64,000 nucleotides of DNA, from assembly GCA_031213475.1 (NCBI GenBank), contig JARUPZ010000006.1:2075501-2139500 (forward strand), in the 5' to 3' direction. A program made the position numbers and the translations under genes. Numbering within the stretch: the stretch's first letter is position 1; each line of letters opens with the position of its first letter. Source of the DNA: Nereocystis luetkeana (taxonomy: Eukaryota; Sar; Phaeophyceae; Laminariales; Laminariaceae). Shown in pieces: positions 50,590-63,686 of this stretch. A model generated the notes under the pieces. The model was not told the DNA's origin. It worked only from the letters and a program-made list of their open reading frames with translations, and did no database searches.

Positions 50590-53146
50590 TCATCTACCAC
50601 GACGTATGCTCTCAGGAACCCAACGTCTCGCCAGACAATATGATTTAATTAAAAGAAGAGTGAGTGCGGCTACAATCTGATGAACAGTCGCTCCGGTGGA
50701 GCCTCGGTACAAAACGAAAAATACTGCGTAGGACAGATAACCAATTCAACCAAAACAATGGTTGTGCAGCCACCAAATGATAATCCAGTCAGCCACAATT
50801 TCGTTATCGGAGGGAAAATGTCAAGCCCCCGATTTGCATACAGCACATGGCATAGATATGGAAGGGCCTCACCTGTGCATAGCCGGTACACGGGTAAAGC
50901 TCCACCGCCTCCGTTAATATCCACCGCAGAGCTGCCCGCTCTGAAGGACACGCCTCAACCGAAAATCGGTCCACGTCAGCCTTGATGACGTACCCCCACC
51001 CTCGCTTGGGCCTCGCCATGCTGTCGGACTCGTTCATGTCCATCACTGCGAAAGTCTTCGCGACCCTCGCCCAATTAAAGGCATGCAACGTATCCACTGC
51101 ATCCGACGGAACAATAGCTCTCCCCTCCTCAGACTCCCAGCGACGCGGCGGCACCGCAAGCGCAGGGGGGAACCATGGTCCCGCCGGAAGTCTGCCCAAA
51201 TGAATGCCGACACCGAGGGTAGATGCCTGAGGGAAGGGATCCAGGGCAGGCCACAGGGCCGATGAAGCTTGAAAACGAACAGGCTCCGGCGCCGATCCAG
51301 GTTTCCAGCGAAACGGCGGAAATAAATGGGCAGGGATGATCACTGGTGCCGCGCGTATTCGGTTCTGGAGAAACACGGGTCCGAGCGCAGCTGCAAGAGA
51401 AAAGGCGCTTGTGACAGGCCACGAGCCCTCCGGGGCCTGGTATGGAACTATTTCCATGGCCACTCCAGGCTCCCAGAGAAACGGCGCAGGGACGATCACT
51501 GGTGCCGCAGGAGGATGCCCCAGCGGAACTACGACTCCGAGGCTAGCTGCCGGATGAAAGGAGTCCAGGGAGAGCCATGACGCGGTGGCGGTGGATTGAC
51601 CAGGAACTAGTTCCATCGCTTCGCCGTGTTCCCAGCGAACTGGCGCAACCTGAAGCGCAGGGGCGATCAACAGTGCAGCAGGAAGGTGCTCCAACGGCAG
51701 CACGGCTCCGAGCGCAGCTCCCATAGGAAAGAGGTTCGGGGCAGGCCACAGTGTCGTCGAAGCTCTGTGAATAGCTAAATCCATGGTCAACCCAGGCTCC
51801 GAACGAAGTGGCGCAAGAGGAAGGGCAGGAGCGATCGATGGTTCCAGCGGGCGTTGTTCAAGCGGAATATCCGCTCCAAAAGCAGCTCCTTGAGATGAGG
51901 AGTCCAGAGTAGGCAACAGGGCCGGTGTTTGGCAAACAATTATGCCCATCGTCGCCCCATTATCCCCGAGATGAGGCGCAAGCGCAAGTGCAGAGGCGAC
52001 CAACGGTTCTGCAGGAAGGTTCCCCAGTGAAATGTCAAGTCCAAGAGCAGGCGCCGGAGGTAAGCGGTCCCGGGTAGGCCACGGGGTCACCGGGATTTGG
52101 TAGCAAACTATTTCCATCACCGGGCCAGGCTCCCAGGTAACAGGCGCAACCGGACGCGCAGGGGTGATCAACGGTGCCACCTTAATTTGCTCCAGGGGAC
52201 CCATGGCTCCGAGTGCAGCTGCAAGAGAAAAGGAGTCCAGGGCAGGGCACGGGGCCGCCGGGGCTCGGTAGGGAACTAGTTCCATAGCCGCTCCAGGTTC
52301 CCAGCGAAGTGGCGCAGCCGGAAGAAGGAAAGGGTCGATGAACAGTGCCACAGAAACGTGCTCCAGCGGAATGGCAGCTCCGAGCACAGCCGCCGTAGAG
52401 AAGGAATCGAGAGCAGGCCATGGGGTCGCCGGGGCGTGGTAAGGGACGATGTCCATCGCCGCTCCAGGTTCCCAGAGAAACGGCGCATCCGGGGGCGCAG
52501 AGGCCATCAACGGGGGCTGAGGAAGGTGCACCGGCGGAAGGGTGGCCGTGGGTGCTGCTGCCGGGGGCAAGTGTCCTAGAGTAGTCCATGGTTCCGGAGG
52601 CGTTTCCAAGGGTGTCAGGACGCTTACGGAGGAAGCAGGAGCCAAGTTGACACCTAAATTGGCCATCGGGGGCCAGCGCGCCACAGACACCGCAGGAGCA
52701 GCAATGATTGCGACCTCCGTCGGGTTCAGATTCAGTGGTGCTGTATCCCTAACTGCGCCCTTTTCCCGCTCATCTCCGCACAATGTCCAAGCAAAGCACA
52801 TAACCTGTGTCCAGGCGTCCCACAACATCTGGTCAAGGTCGGCATTTACTCGCGAGATGCGGCGAAGACGGCGATTTCTCTTGCTGTTCAAGTTTATACG
52901 GCGGTAGCGGCGGCGGCGGCGGCGGCGGTTTCTTCCTCGCTTCCTTCCGTAGAGCAAAGCGTGTATGTGGTCCGCGTTGATGACGTGGGCAGCGTACAGG
53001 AGAGCGATGAAGAATCGGTCCACGAACTGCTCCAGGGGGGCGGGAGTCTTCCGGTCGAATCTCGTCCATCGAAACTCTTCGTCTTGATCGTCATCTGGAG
53101 TTTGTTGGAAATCGCCCGCAAGATATGTCGACACCTGGGGCGACAT
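50590..53146 (-). CDS. Gene B, unit 2 (786 aa)
   Basis: Exon 1 53146-50873 (ATG, 758 codons), exon 2 50676-50590 (28 codons), phase 0 junction. Same domain order as unit 1 but with only one 333-aa repeat block, that is six ~56-aa repeats plus three diverged ones. The first codons (M-S-P-Q-V) align with gene A (M-P-P-Q-V), supporting this ATG. Composition is Ala/Pro/Leu/Trp-rich with the core motif W-E-P-G-x-A-M-x-x-V-P-Y. Role unknown; a structural or surface repeat protein is a guess. Confidence 0.72.
51488..52486 (-). repeat. Single 999-bp coding repeat in gene B, unit 2
   Basis: One block, one codon shorter than those in unit 1. Its fourth sub-repeat (DNGATMGIIVCQ) is intermediate between the two unit 1 types, so it is close to the ancestor of both or a recombinant. 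Confidence 0.93.
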
Positions 53147-53726
53147 TAGCGGTAGTTGTCAATAGCCGGTGTTAACAGTAGTTCTATGTGTCTTAAAGTT
53201 AAGGCTGGGACCCTTGCGGTTTGTCTTACTTCGACAGTGTACGTCTTCCTATACTGGGGTGCTAACCTTCGGAGCCAGTGACAACGAACCAAGAATACGC
53301 CAGGAACGGGATTCGCGGGGTTCGCTTTCTTTCCCCCGCTCCAACATACCTTTCTCATTCTTCGTGAAATGATCTACTCTAACGCGATGATTGCAACTTC
53401 GTCACACTATTTTCGTCGGTAGCTGTTAGCATTGTGACTTGCTCTGCAGAAGTTGTATGTCCTTCCTTTGTTGGTTGTTCGGACCTACCTGGTACAGTAG
53501 AACGGGACTAGCGATTTTCGCTTCATCTCTCACCGCGCCTACACGTTTTTGTCGCTCTTCGAACAACCATCAACTGAGAGGTGGTGTGTTCAACGTTGAC
53601 GACCATACGGGATATAAATTGTAGCTATTTGACTGTGACTTCCTCTGTTCTAGTTGTATATCGTTATTCATCTGCTTTCGTTTTGGTACGGGGCGCCCGG
53701 CGCTCCCAGAGTATGCTTCAGCGGCC

Positions 53727-54179
53727 TCAAATTAGGGCTGCCCATACCTCTCCAGCAGTTGTGACAGGAGTGGCAATGCCAGTGTAGGCACCGCTTGACG
53801 CTCTTCCTAGGCCGTTGCCGGCCATGAGTTGCGGCAGGACGGCGAATCTATCGTACATGCCCAGGGATGTCTCGATCCTGTTTTCTTGAACGTCGGCGAG
53901 GACGGAGACAGCAGACACGCCTGCGGTCGGAATAGATCTGGTAGCAGCGGTCCAAAACCCAGTCCTCACGTTGCACGTCTTGGCGCCGCCGGCATCATAA
54001 GGGTAGTTGACCTCGTTTTGCTCGTTTCGTTTGAATCTCCTTGTCAGCGATCGGCAAGCAACACGGTAGAAATAAGGTCGTATCGCCCAGACATTCTGCG
54101 GTGGCGGACAGGCGATGTTTGTACGAGATGATTCAAGCGTATTTCCCCAAACTGTGTCCGCCACGAATGTCCCAAGCAA
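53727..54179 (-). CDS. Conserved 150-codon exon, unit 2
   Basis: Counterpart of 25204-25656, open, almost identical. Confidence 0.52.
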   Translation of the reverse strand: MLGTFVADTVWGNTLESSRTNIACPPPQNVWAIRPYFYRVACRSLTRRFKRNEQNEVNYPYDAGGAKTCNVRTGFWTAATRSIPTAGVSAVSVLADVQENRIETSLGMYDRFAVLPQLMAGNGLGRASSGAYTGIATPVTTAGEVWAALI

Positions 54180-54273
54180 TAATAGCTACTCCAATGCCAT
54201 AAAGTAGGCATCATGCTGATCCCCATGAACAGCAGAAGTGTTTGTGATACGCAGTCCCTTCGTTACGGCCTAG

Positions 54274-54643
54274 CGGCGAAACTGTGTCCCGAGTAACCGC
54301 AGACCACATGAAAGGACAAGCGCAGGCATGGATTTCCGTGATGAACGGAAACCAGTTTTCTCTGTATTGTTCTGAACCAGCCGGCTCAACTGTATCTGCT
54401 CCATGTCATTTCCATAGTGCATTTCGCGACTAAAATGAAAAAAAGACAGGGTACGGTCAACCTCAAGTGTATTGCGACGCTAAGAATCGATCCTACACCG
54501 AAGCTGAGACAGACGAAGGAGCCGGTTCTCCTGCAGATACTCCATGGTATATAGTCAGCACGTTTCGCATGAAAAATACGAAGATGGACTACAGTACGTC
54601 AGGCCGACTGGACGTGGACTATCGCGATAACAAACGTTCCTAA
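54274..54643 (+). pseudogene. Ig-like candidate exon, interrupted in unit 2
   Basis: Aligns over its full length with 25751-26120 at high identity; one in-frame stop replaces a Lys codon where unit 1 is open. Confidence 0.48.
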
Positions 54644-54849
54644 TCTGAAACTTAGATCATATACTAAGTATCGAATTACTAGTAAACGGCAATTACGTAC
54701 GCAAAACACGTTTCGGATATTGTTTTCCGCACTAAATACCAGCGCGATTCCAGTACAATTTGTGCAATGCATCTATTACAGATCTATTGCTGCAGTATGG
54801 AACTCGGATGTATGAAAAAAAAACACACCTTGGACAACGTGACACTAAA

Positions 54850-55500
54850 CGTTCTATGTTAATGTTACGCGCCAGCAAAAACAAACACGTAACATTTCGT
54901 TAATGCGTTAATTACTTTCTGCATTTTCTGACCACATACATAGGGTTAGTGCGTTGTGATATTTGCGGGCGATATCCTAGTGTTATGTTCAAGTGTTGCC
55001 TTGATCCCGTACTGGCCGCAGTGGGTGTTACGATGTTAGGGTAGGCATCGCATAGCAAGTAACACGATGTTAGCGTGTTAGCGAATTTCCTTGTCGCTAT
55101 CGTAACGCACGTTGAAGGGATAACGTAGACGGCCAATTAAACGTTAACATTATGCCATCGCGATAGCGATATCAGCCCGTAGCGAGTAACGTTATGTTAG
55201 TGTGTTAGCGGGATTGTTACTTGCTACCGTAATACCCTGTAGACGGATAACGTACACGGCCAAATAAACACGTACCCAACATCACCATGATAGGGTATTA
55301 TATAGTGAAATACCTTGTGGCTATCGTAGCAAACGTTAGAGATATGACGTAGATGGTCAATACAACGTTAACATTGTGCTACCGTATCATTCGCAGGAGC
55401 GGTCCGTATCGAGCAACGTTATTTGAGGGTGTTAACGGAAGGCTTGCTCCCAATAACATACATCAAACGAATTACGTATACGAGTTATGATCAAATACAC
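54850..55500 (+). repeat. TAACGTTA-rich degenerate tandem repeat, unit 2
   Basis: Same repeat as 26330-26995 with a few point changes and small indels. Confidence 0.7.
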
Positions 55501-55591
55501 ATTAGCATCATATTAATGTTTAGGCCTTGTATGCAATGTATGTAGTGAGGGTGTGTCTCAACCCCCCCCAGAGAGCATTGGAACGGATCGA

Positions 55592-55963
55592 ATGGAATAT
55601 TATTTGCCGCATGAATTGGTGTTGATGGGTTGTGGGAAACGAATAGATTCCGTGCAGCCCGAGAAAAACAGTATATATATATCTAAGAAGAGGAAGAAGA
55701 AGTGTTGCACCCACTTTTCTTGTTTGGAAGGACCGAACGGCCCTATCGAACGGGAACAAATAACAGATTATTTGATGTAGATGGACACTACCGAAGATGG
55801 ATGCGGACACCAAATCTTCTTTGTCATGTGCAAAGGATACCGTTCGTCCCGATTCGGCTGGCGAGGCCCGGGATTCTGCATGAATGACCACGAAGAGCCT
55901 CGTTCCGTTCCGCTCGTTCCATGCTCTTTAGTGGGAGTTGAGTTAAGACATACCCTGACACAA
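55592..55963 (+). CDS. Candidate exons, in-frame TAG or acceptor, unit 2
   Basis: The ATG at 55592 opens 62 codons with a Lys-rich middle (SKKRKKKCCTHFSC) up to a TAG at 55778-55780, and the same frame continues as the 61-codon segment 55781-55963 ending CAA|GTAAGC. Single gene with the TAG inside a short intron, or two exons, are both possible. Confidence 0.5.
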
Positions 55964-56477
55964 GTAAGCAGATAACGTACACCCCCACTTTATCATCAAC
56001 AATATGTTACCGCCCTATTAGCTCGTATGTGCGAGTATGCCGACTACGTTTTAGATAGATAACGTAGGTTACGGTACAGATGAATAACGTGCTGTGATGT
56101 AGATGGATAACGGGAGGTGTGAAAAAACACGGGACAGTTGACGCCAGCCATCTTATAAACAAAATGGATGAAATAACGCGAACGACGGGAGCCATCCTCC
56201 AATAAAATCGCTGTATTATCGGGAATCACGTCGCACACGAACAAGGTGAAGAAAGACACAGCTCGCTGCTCGCACACCCACAGTCACGCGACGATTGACC
56301 TTCGATCTCGACATGTAATCCACCCATGGTCAACGAGCTTCGTGCCGGGCAAGGCTAATGAGTGATAATTATGGCCTCGGAGGTATCATTGGTATCCGTG
56401 GTCTAGGGGGCGAGAGGTTGGCCGCGGCGTCCTACGCTCTTCGTCAAAACTTTCAAAAAGTTCTGTTTTATGCCAAC

Positions 56478-56912
56478 GGAGAGGAATCGAGAGTTTTTAT
56501 CGTCTGAATTCCACACACCAGCTGCCAAATCTGTTTTAAGCAGACGCCTGGCCCACCCACGCCACATATCACCGGCCGAAGTGTGAGAACTGTGACACTA
56601 GTGTGAATCAGAGCCTCTAATGAGCGCGCTTCATTCAGAGTTCGTGGCGTAATCGTTGGGTGTGTCGATCAATGGCAAACCTGAAAAATGGTCGATATCT
56701 TGGCATCGGAGAGGGGTCGAGATTTTTTTGTCGTCTGTCTTATACAGACCAGCGCCAAATGTTATTTTATCAGACGCCTGGTCAGCCCACGCCACATATC
56801 GCCGACCGAAGTGTGAGCACTGTGACACTAGGGTGGATCGGAGACCTTCACGAGCGCATTACGTTCAGATTTCAGGACGGTGTCGTTGGTTTTTGTCGAT
56901 CGATGTCTGTCA
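56478..56912 (+). repeat. Imperfect 233-bp direct duplication, unit 2
   Basis: Same duplication as in unit 1; copy starts at 56478 and 56708. The duplication therefore predates the unit duplication. Confidence 0.8.
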
Positions 56913-57053
56913 AGGACTCCCATAAAAGTTGGTTTATATAATGTGTCAATGGGAATGACTCTAGTGCCTTCCAGAACAACAGGGGTTTTATATACATTAC
57001 ACGGCGCGCAATTCAAGCCTGCGTGAGCTGTCCTGTGACGTTAAAAAATTGCC

Positions 57054-57350
57054 ATGGATAACGTACTGGTGCGGTTCCCAGAAAATCATGAGGCGTTTTT
57101 TTGCGGGGATCCCTCATCAACATCCCCTGTTTAGGGGGTTGAAAATATGGAGGCGTTTTTCGAGAATGCCATGCTATCTTCCGCTCCGGGAATATTTTTT
57201 AAGGTATCCCCTACTGGAATGTCGGCTAAATTGGATAACACGGCTACGTTACGTTACTGCCACACGCCGCTTTTTGAAGGGATCACGTATGGGCCGGCTA
57301 AAACTGCAACGTATCTAACGTACGTTAAGAGTTACGTTATCCGAGCCTAA
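57054..57350 (+). CDS. Two adjacent short ORFs, unit 2
   Basis: Counterpart of 28535-28831; one silent and two replacement changes in the longer frame. Confidence 0.4.
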
Positions 57351-57929
57351 GGCAATTGGATGGGGGGTCCAAATGAGGTGGTGTTAGTAGTGCTGGCGAG
57401 TATGGTAACCTTCTTTTAGGGTGTTATGTGTAACACTCCTCCTAAGGGTAACAAGATGGTGGTGTGTTATGTCTTACGTAGCGTAGACAGTAACATTATG
57501 TTATCGTGTTTGTAAAGACGCGAATATCGATCAAGGCAAGTTAAGCGTGTGCACGCTCGTGAGTTTCCAGGTGACACTGCGTTGCCGCGTTAGCGTGATC
57601 GCTCCTCCAGTGCTAAGACTATGTAACTGCGTTTGAACGTACCCGTGTTAGGCGTAGATAAGTTTTACCCGAGGCGTGAAGAAACCGCGACAGGCATTGG
57701 TACGAGTAACACCTACAGGTGTAACATACGAATCCTTTTTGTTTTGTTTGCCTTATACGGACAACACTCCACACATACATCGGACGGGCCATGCTCTTTC
57801 TATTTTTTGTACCTACTGTAGCTCGTACAGACCAGTGTGTTATGTCATGTGTAGGCGTGTAAGTCATGTATATTCTCCATACTATCCCGCGGAAAAGTGT
57901 ACAGATCAAACAGATCCACAAGGATAGAC

Positions 57930-60420
57930 CTGCGCGGATTGTATGAGATCAGAGTACAACATGCTAACAAACCCCGGCAGACGGAGCACTTTTAATAACA
58001 TACCCACCCTCTTAGATTGCTACCACCGCGGGAACCCATCCAGATCATTCAGATCGTTCAGACGAGCCCGGCATAATCCTGCACATGCCTCGTTTGATCC
58101 AGATCCGATACATAAGATATGTGTGTTGCGAACAGATACTATTATATTGTCCGTCGAATACTTACGACGGTCCACACATTATTGGAGAGATCCCGATCCA
58201 TACATAAACAAATTAGTTCCTACAGTTTTCGTGTCTTACTCATACGAGCTATCTTCACTGTGTGCACATATTGTGCACGTAAACCAGGAATCTGTCTGCC
58301 CCGAAACGTTCAGATCATGAAGAGAGGATCGATAATCTGTCCGATACAGCATGTGAACGTTCCACACCTCGGACACGTCAGATCCCCTTTAGATTATTAA
58401 ATGTATACAAATAGGTACGATTGATAAGCACGATCCGCGGGATCTACATCATTGTTGCTTTGTCGGGATCAATATTTTACTGATGGGATTTGTATGATCA
58501 ATATCTTACACTACCAGGGTACACATTACACACGTTTTTCCTAGCATGATCCGCATGCGTTGGATGTCGTTCACTTTGTGGGATCTGTATGACCTGCATC
58601 ATCTGTTAATTGCTCGCGGGTGATTGTACACCAGTCAGTGCCTGTTAAACATGCCTACTACAGCAACTCACCCGCATTGTATACACATCGGAACCGTTCG
58701 GTACAGGCTGGGAGCTACGTTAGGGACATGGCAGCTCACCGAGCAAGGTGGTTGCAGCCACCCATTCTGCTCCCCTTCACAAGTAGACTACATACCATGT
58801 CACCTCGAGCGTCAAGCATCGCGGGTATCGAGGGCAGCAGCAGCAGCAGCAGCTCTTCTAGTGGCTCTGCGGTTGCAGATGACCTCGGGTGGGGCCAAAC
58901 CAGCATATATATATATATCCTGTAGAGCAGTCTAGGCTGGTCTACTGTGGTCGCGTAGGATATGCCGACAATGCTGTTAGCAGAGTCTAGGTGGGTGTTG
59001 TACTTTCGCTTTACCTTTAAGATTGCCACTCAAGTAGTGGCACCACTCTCGCGAAGTGGGAATTATACGTGTTGGGTGGAAACGACAATGACCTCTACAA
59101 AGTGCTGATTTTGTTGGGCTTTGGTTGTGTTGGAGTTTCCAAGAAGGATATTCTCCTGAGTTTTATCTTATAGCAACACGCTGCCGCCATTCATCTTACA
59201 ACCTACCGGTACGAGGCAAGAGCATATTACGTACTCGACATATCTACGGACGGGGTGAGTGCATTACGGAGGGCTTTGAAACGCACAACTCTAATTTTCA
59301 GCGTGTAAGCTGTAAGATCGTACTGGTACTTGTTTTTGCACACACGATTGCTCGGGTCAAACCTGCACGATCTATATAGCTCTTGCACTCACAAGGTGAG
59401 ATCTGCGTGATCTAGTTCATCATCATACGTTTTTGTTTTGTTTTCTAGTGTGCGTGATCCGTATGGTGATCCGTATGGTTCCCAGGAGCTGAATCAGGTT
59501 TGCTCCAAGGGAACTATACGATATACACTTGATTTTACGCACGCGTTAACCTGGGTGGGTTGTGGCTGACCTGCATGATCTGCCCATATTTGCCGAGTGT
59601 GATTCGTATGATCTGTGTGATCTAGACAATGCCTACCTGGTGAGTACTGTACGGTCTAAATCTTATATACACTTTTTGTCTTTGGTGGGATCTGTGTTAC
59701 TTGCATGATCCGCATTTTTTTTCGCCATGTATGTGGGGCTTGTATGATCTGCGTAATCTAGACAACATTCACCTGAGGATATCTGTACAATCTAGATGTT
59801 ATACCCAACATTTCCAAATCGGCCAAGGTCTAGATCACTCAAATATATTTCGGTTAATATCGGTATGTTATGCGTAAGATCTGGTGTCCACAGATATCTA
59901 CGGGTAAGTATGCAACAGATCGGCAGTTCACACAGAATCTAGATCCCGTCCGGCAAAATATGCGAATATCACGCAGATCATGCAGAATCTGATCCCACCG
60001 GGGCAAACGTGTGGGTCAGATCTAGATCAAACAATTCCTATCAGGTACGCATTGCCTAATGCAGATCGCTTAGATCATCCAGATGGCACCGATGCAAACG
60101 CCTGAATACCTTGATAATCATACACATCATACTCACACTAAAATGGACCGGTATGTAAGAGCTGGGTCATTCAGATCCCACTACTGTACAACAGTGGGTC
60201 TCCCATGTGCGGAAAATCTGATCATACAGATATCTGATTGCGGGTAAGAGTTGCCACTACTCTAGATTGTACATATCCCACACAGCGACCATGATCTAGA
60301 CCCCGCAGGTCACATTTGAACAGGGGTGTATCTACCCATCCATCCAGAAGGGCCTACCTCATGCAGCGCAGGTCTGACTTGTCTGACTTGTGGAATGTTT
60401 AAATCTCAAGCCAACCTGAA
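57930..60420 (+). repeat. GATC-rich degenerate repeat tract, unit 2
   Basis: Same tract as in unit 1, ~99% alike, with small length changes in TA and CAG runs. Confidence 0.6.
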
Positions 60421-60683
60421 GTTGAAATACAGCAGTCAGCTAAGCTCACTCACGTGTCATTCGCCTGGTCGCCTGATGTACCAGACGTTGATGTGGTGAG
60501 TACCGTCCCGAGGAGGAAGAGCAGTACCGAGGAAGACGCCGACTTTGGTGCTTTCATAAACCTCATGACACCTTCGTTCCAGAAAAACACACAACAAAAA
60601 ATGGCATGTTAGATACCAGATTCTGGTATATTTATGGGAAGACTATTAATAATATGATGCAGATGATCCGAACAGCGGGACAG

Positions 60684-60691
60684 TATAAATA
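60684..60691 (+). promoter_or_regulatory. TATA-box-like element, unit 2
   Basis: Same element and flanks as 32192-32199. Confidence 0.3.
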
Positions 60692-62396
60692 TACGCATGC
60701 CCGAGAGTACGAGAGCGTGAGTCGGCAAAATTCAATGCAAATCGAGCTGTGCAGTGGAGTGCGAGCGCTGAATTGAGCCCACTGCCCAATCCAAACGAAA
60801 GCACGCAGACAAGAAACGATACCTACTACCTATGACCTGTGACTACAGCAGTGCGGCTTGTACAGGACGCCGCTGAGGGTGCTGAAAGCAGATCGTCCCA
60901 CGTTTTTCACGAGCTGCGAGCTGACAGCGCTGGACAGTTAGCGTTGGTTTACAAACAATCGTGCTTAAGAAAAAAAAAAACTAAACTGCTCGTGTGGCCG
61001 GCGAAAGAGAGATAAAACCAATCGTATTAAGTATATTTGACCCTCCTTAGGTATACGGACACCCATATATATTTTGTATTAATTGCATGGAGAGAGAAAT
61101 TGCTACCATCCAGTAGGCGAAACGTGCCTCAATCCTATTTTTTCGTTCTTTTCCACGGCCAAGCGCGGGATAATTTAGGTGCCAAACTACTACTACTGCT
61201 GAAAACTATCCGGCGCGGGGAGAGCGGCAACGTCAGACATCAGACAGGGGTGGGAACGATACTGAGGGTCTGACTGAGATGGGCGGCGACATCATGACGA
61301 GACGACCAGCACACAGAACAGGCTGACAACAATTTTTGGAAAGACACCCATAAATAATACCGGTATTGCGGTGTGTGTTGTGTGATACTGATACCAGATA
61401 CCAGGTGAAATAAATACACGGCAGCTACAGCCGGAGCAATCCGGAACAACTTGCCGCGCTGTTCTAGGTGCGCCTCTACAATACTCACGTGGGTTCGTCT
61501 ATACAGCACGTGCTCAAAAACACACTGCGAGACGGCACAACCGCGAACGAACAAGAACGAGCTAGAGGAGTGTACACATCGCTCTTGGGACGGCGGGACG
61601 TTTGGCGGCAAATCTCATTCCGTGTATTATTGCTGATATTCTCACCTGTTTGAAGTCTGTCCGAAGTCGCAGCGTGTCGTCGAGGAAGACGGGGGGCGTA
61701 AAGCGCGGGCTGGTGCCAAGATCTTGAGGCCGGTCGCACAGTCAAAGGGTCACAGATCCAACGGAGTCACTCGTTGGGAAATAGAGGGCAGATGATGGGC
61801 TTGAACTTTCTCGTGAACACCGAATCGAACGAAGACGGGTTTTTGTTGTGAGTGCGGTTGTGGTTGTGAGGTTGTGAGGAAGGTGGGAGGTGCCTTGGGT
61901 TTGCTGAACCAGCGCGCCGGGACTGTCACCTTCTCGCTTACAGTCGGGACTGTCACCCTTTCGCTACATAATACCTGGTAAGAACTTGCCGAGGCTCTTC
62001 CTGCTTTGAGGATCTGCCGAGTACTTGGCGGATTGACGAGGATGCTCCGCCTGTTTTTGAAAGCTTGCATTCAAGATTCGGCGTTTTTTTGTAAGGGGGA
62101 CCCGGCTCGGCAATAATAATCAAAGTTACGCCGCACATCCAACCTCGCTCGCTCGCCGGCCCGCCCACCAGAAGCACGAGAAACCGATATTGATCTGCCT
62201 TTCCAACTGGCATTACGCTCTCGCTCTCAAGAAAGTGAGCCCTCTCAGGCTTCATCGTCCTCTACGCCAAGAACCTGCCTGTGTTGTCTTCGTCCACGTT
62301 CGAGCAAGAGGGGCCTGCTGTAAACACTTTGCGGTGAGACTAAAATATCATCCAGTATTTATTTACTGCTGTACGATATAAGTAGAATATAGACCA

Positions 62397-62416
62397 GGTA
62401 CCTGGTACCAGGTACC
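62397..62416. repeat. Perfect 20-bp GGTACC palindrome, unit 3
   Basis: This is the third copy of the palindrome, again without a change, embedded in a GGTACC-rich stretch. Confidence 0.85.
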
Positions 62417-62760
62417 CGGTACCAGGTACTCAGTTAATACCACTCCGTCTGGACATGTAAGGACAGTTTCGACAGGCATATTTACACTCAACGTCCTGAC
62501 AATAATAGCGCCGTGTCACGATTATCAGCGAGTGCCTCGAGCTCTCGAGATGTAGGCGTAAAACACTTTCTTTACCTGAAGTAGTAGTATTCTTCTGAAG
62601 CCACGCGACCGACGATGTGCAGCAACGAGCGGAAACTGTCCTCGCGTGTGTGTCCGTGGTGTGTCGCGTGGTTGTGTCATCTTCCTGAGTCTCGTGTTGC
62701 CTCTCGACTCCAGATTGTCGTTGCTTCCACAAATGCTTGGTGTGAAGTGCTGTGCCGCTC

Positions 62761-62943
62761 TTATCGCGATGATTCTGTAGTTTCACTGATAAACACCCAC
62801 AACAGCAGTACAGTACAGCAGTACCTCGCTTGCTCGGCCGCGCCGCCGATGAAGATATTGCCAGGCACCAGACAGATCGGATCACCGTACAGTCCATCCA
62901 TGTCGGTTTCAAGTTTCTGCATCATCTGTGTCATCTGTACCAT
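62761..62943 (-). CDS. Hypothetical small protein, unit 3 copy
   Basis: This is the unit 3 counterpart of the 568-750 frame: same length and start, with one amino-acid change near residue 11. No recognised domain. Confidence 0.3.
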   Translation of the reverse strand: MVQMTQMMQKLETDMDGLYGDPICLVPGNIFIGGAAEQARYCCTVLLLWVFISETTESSR

Positions 62944-63686
62944 CTAGACCGGTTTCCACGGGGCTCATCTACAGCCTAAAACATATGTTTACACGTCGCA
63001 GTAGTGACCTTCAGGGTGTACTCTAAACATTGATATTGAATAGTCAGGTTATCATGCGTGCGGGCCCGGCTTTGTAAGCATATCGTACAGTAGCAGTCCG
63101 CTGATCTGGTACGATCTGTGTGATGGATACATGTTTCCACGTGATGATGTGCGAGACATACCCAGTATCTGCGGAATACATGCCATCGGAATAAATGTCA
63201 TACGTCCCAACGAAGTGATTTGTTTTATCTAATGGTCGATGAGAAAATGAGCGGGATAATAAAAATCGATTCGGCACGTTCTGCGAGTAGCTTAGTGTCC
63301 TTCCTTGCAACTTTCATACACCCGTCCGCGAGACCGCCTAGTACAGAAGTTTTTCGCTGTATCCCCACTCCCCACATCACGATATTTTGCAGATATATAT
63401 GCCAGAGCAGATATGTTCATGAGCTGTAAGGCCAACCCAATGTTGCCGGGTTCACCGTAGGGCGGTATGATTCGAATGTATGTACAAGTATTACTAAAGT
63501 AGCTAGTAGTTCCTCGGTTGGATCTTTGCTATACCTTACAGTCCTTATTGTTCTGTCAACATATACCCAGCGCAATATTTTATTATGTCAGCGATGTGAA
63601 AGTAATGTGCTGTAGATGACACACCCCATTTAGTAGATCGTGATCTGGCCTGCATGTATGCGTAGTTTAAAATTTTCTCTCTTCTT

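Larger units (their letters stand above)
33708..62193. repeat. Tandem repeat unit 2 (28.5 kb)
   Basis: This is the second full period. It is in the same orientation as unit 1 and carries the same genes in the same order except for an inverted ~0.8-kb piece at 34830-35645. It has one 1002-bp-type repeat (999 bp) in gene B instead of six, lacks ~205 bp of a gene-A-region intron, and has a private 65-bp insertion at 42159-42223. Divergence from unit 1 is uneven: several percent through the first ~20 kb, about 1% from ~53.65 kb to the end. Confidence 0.95.
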
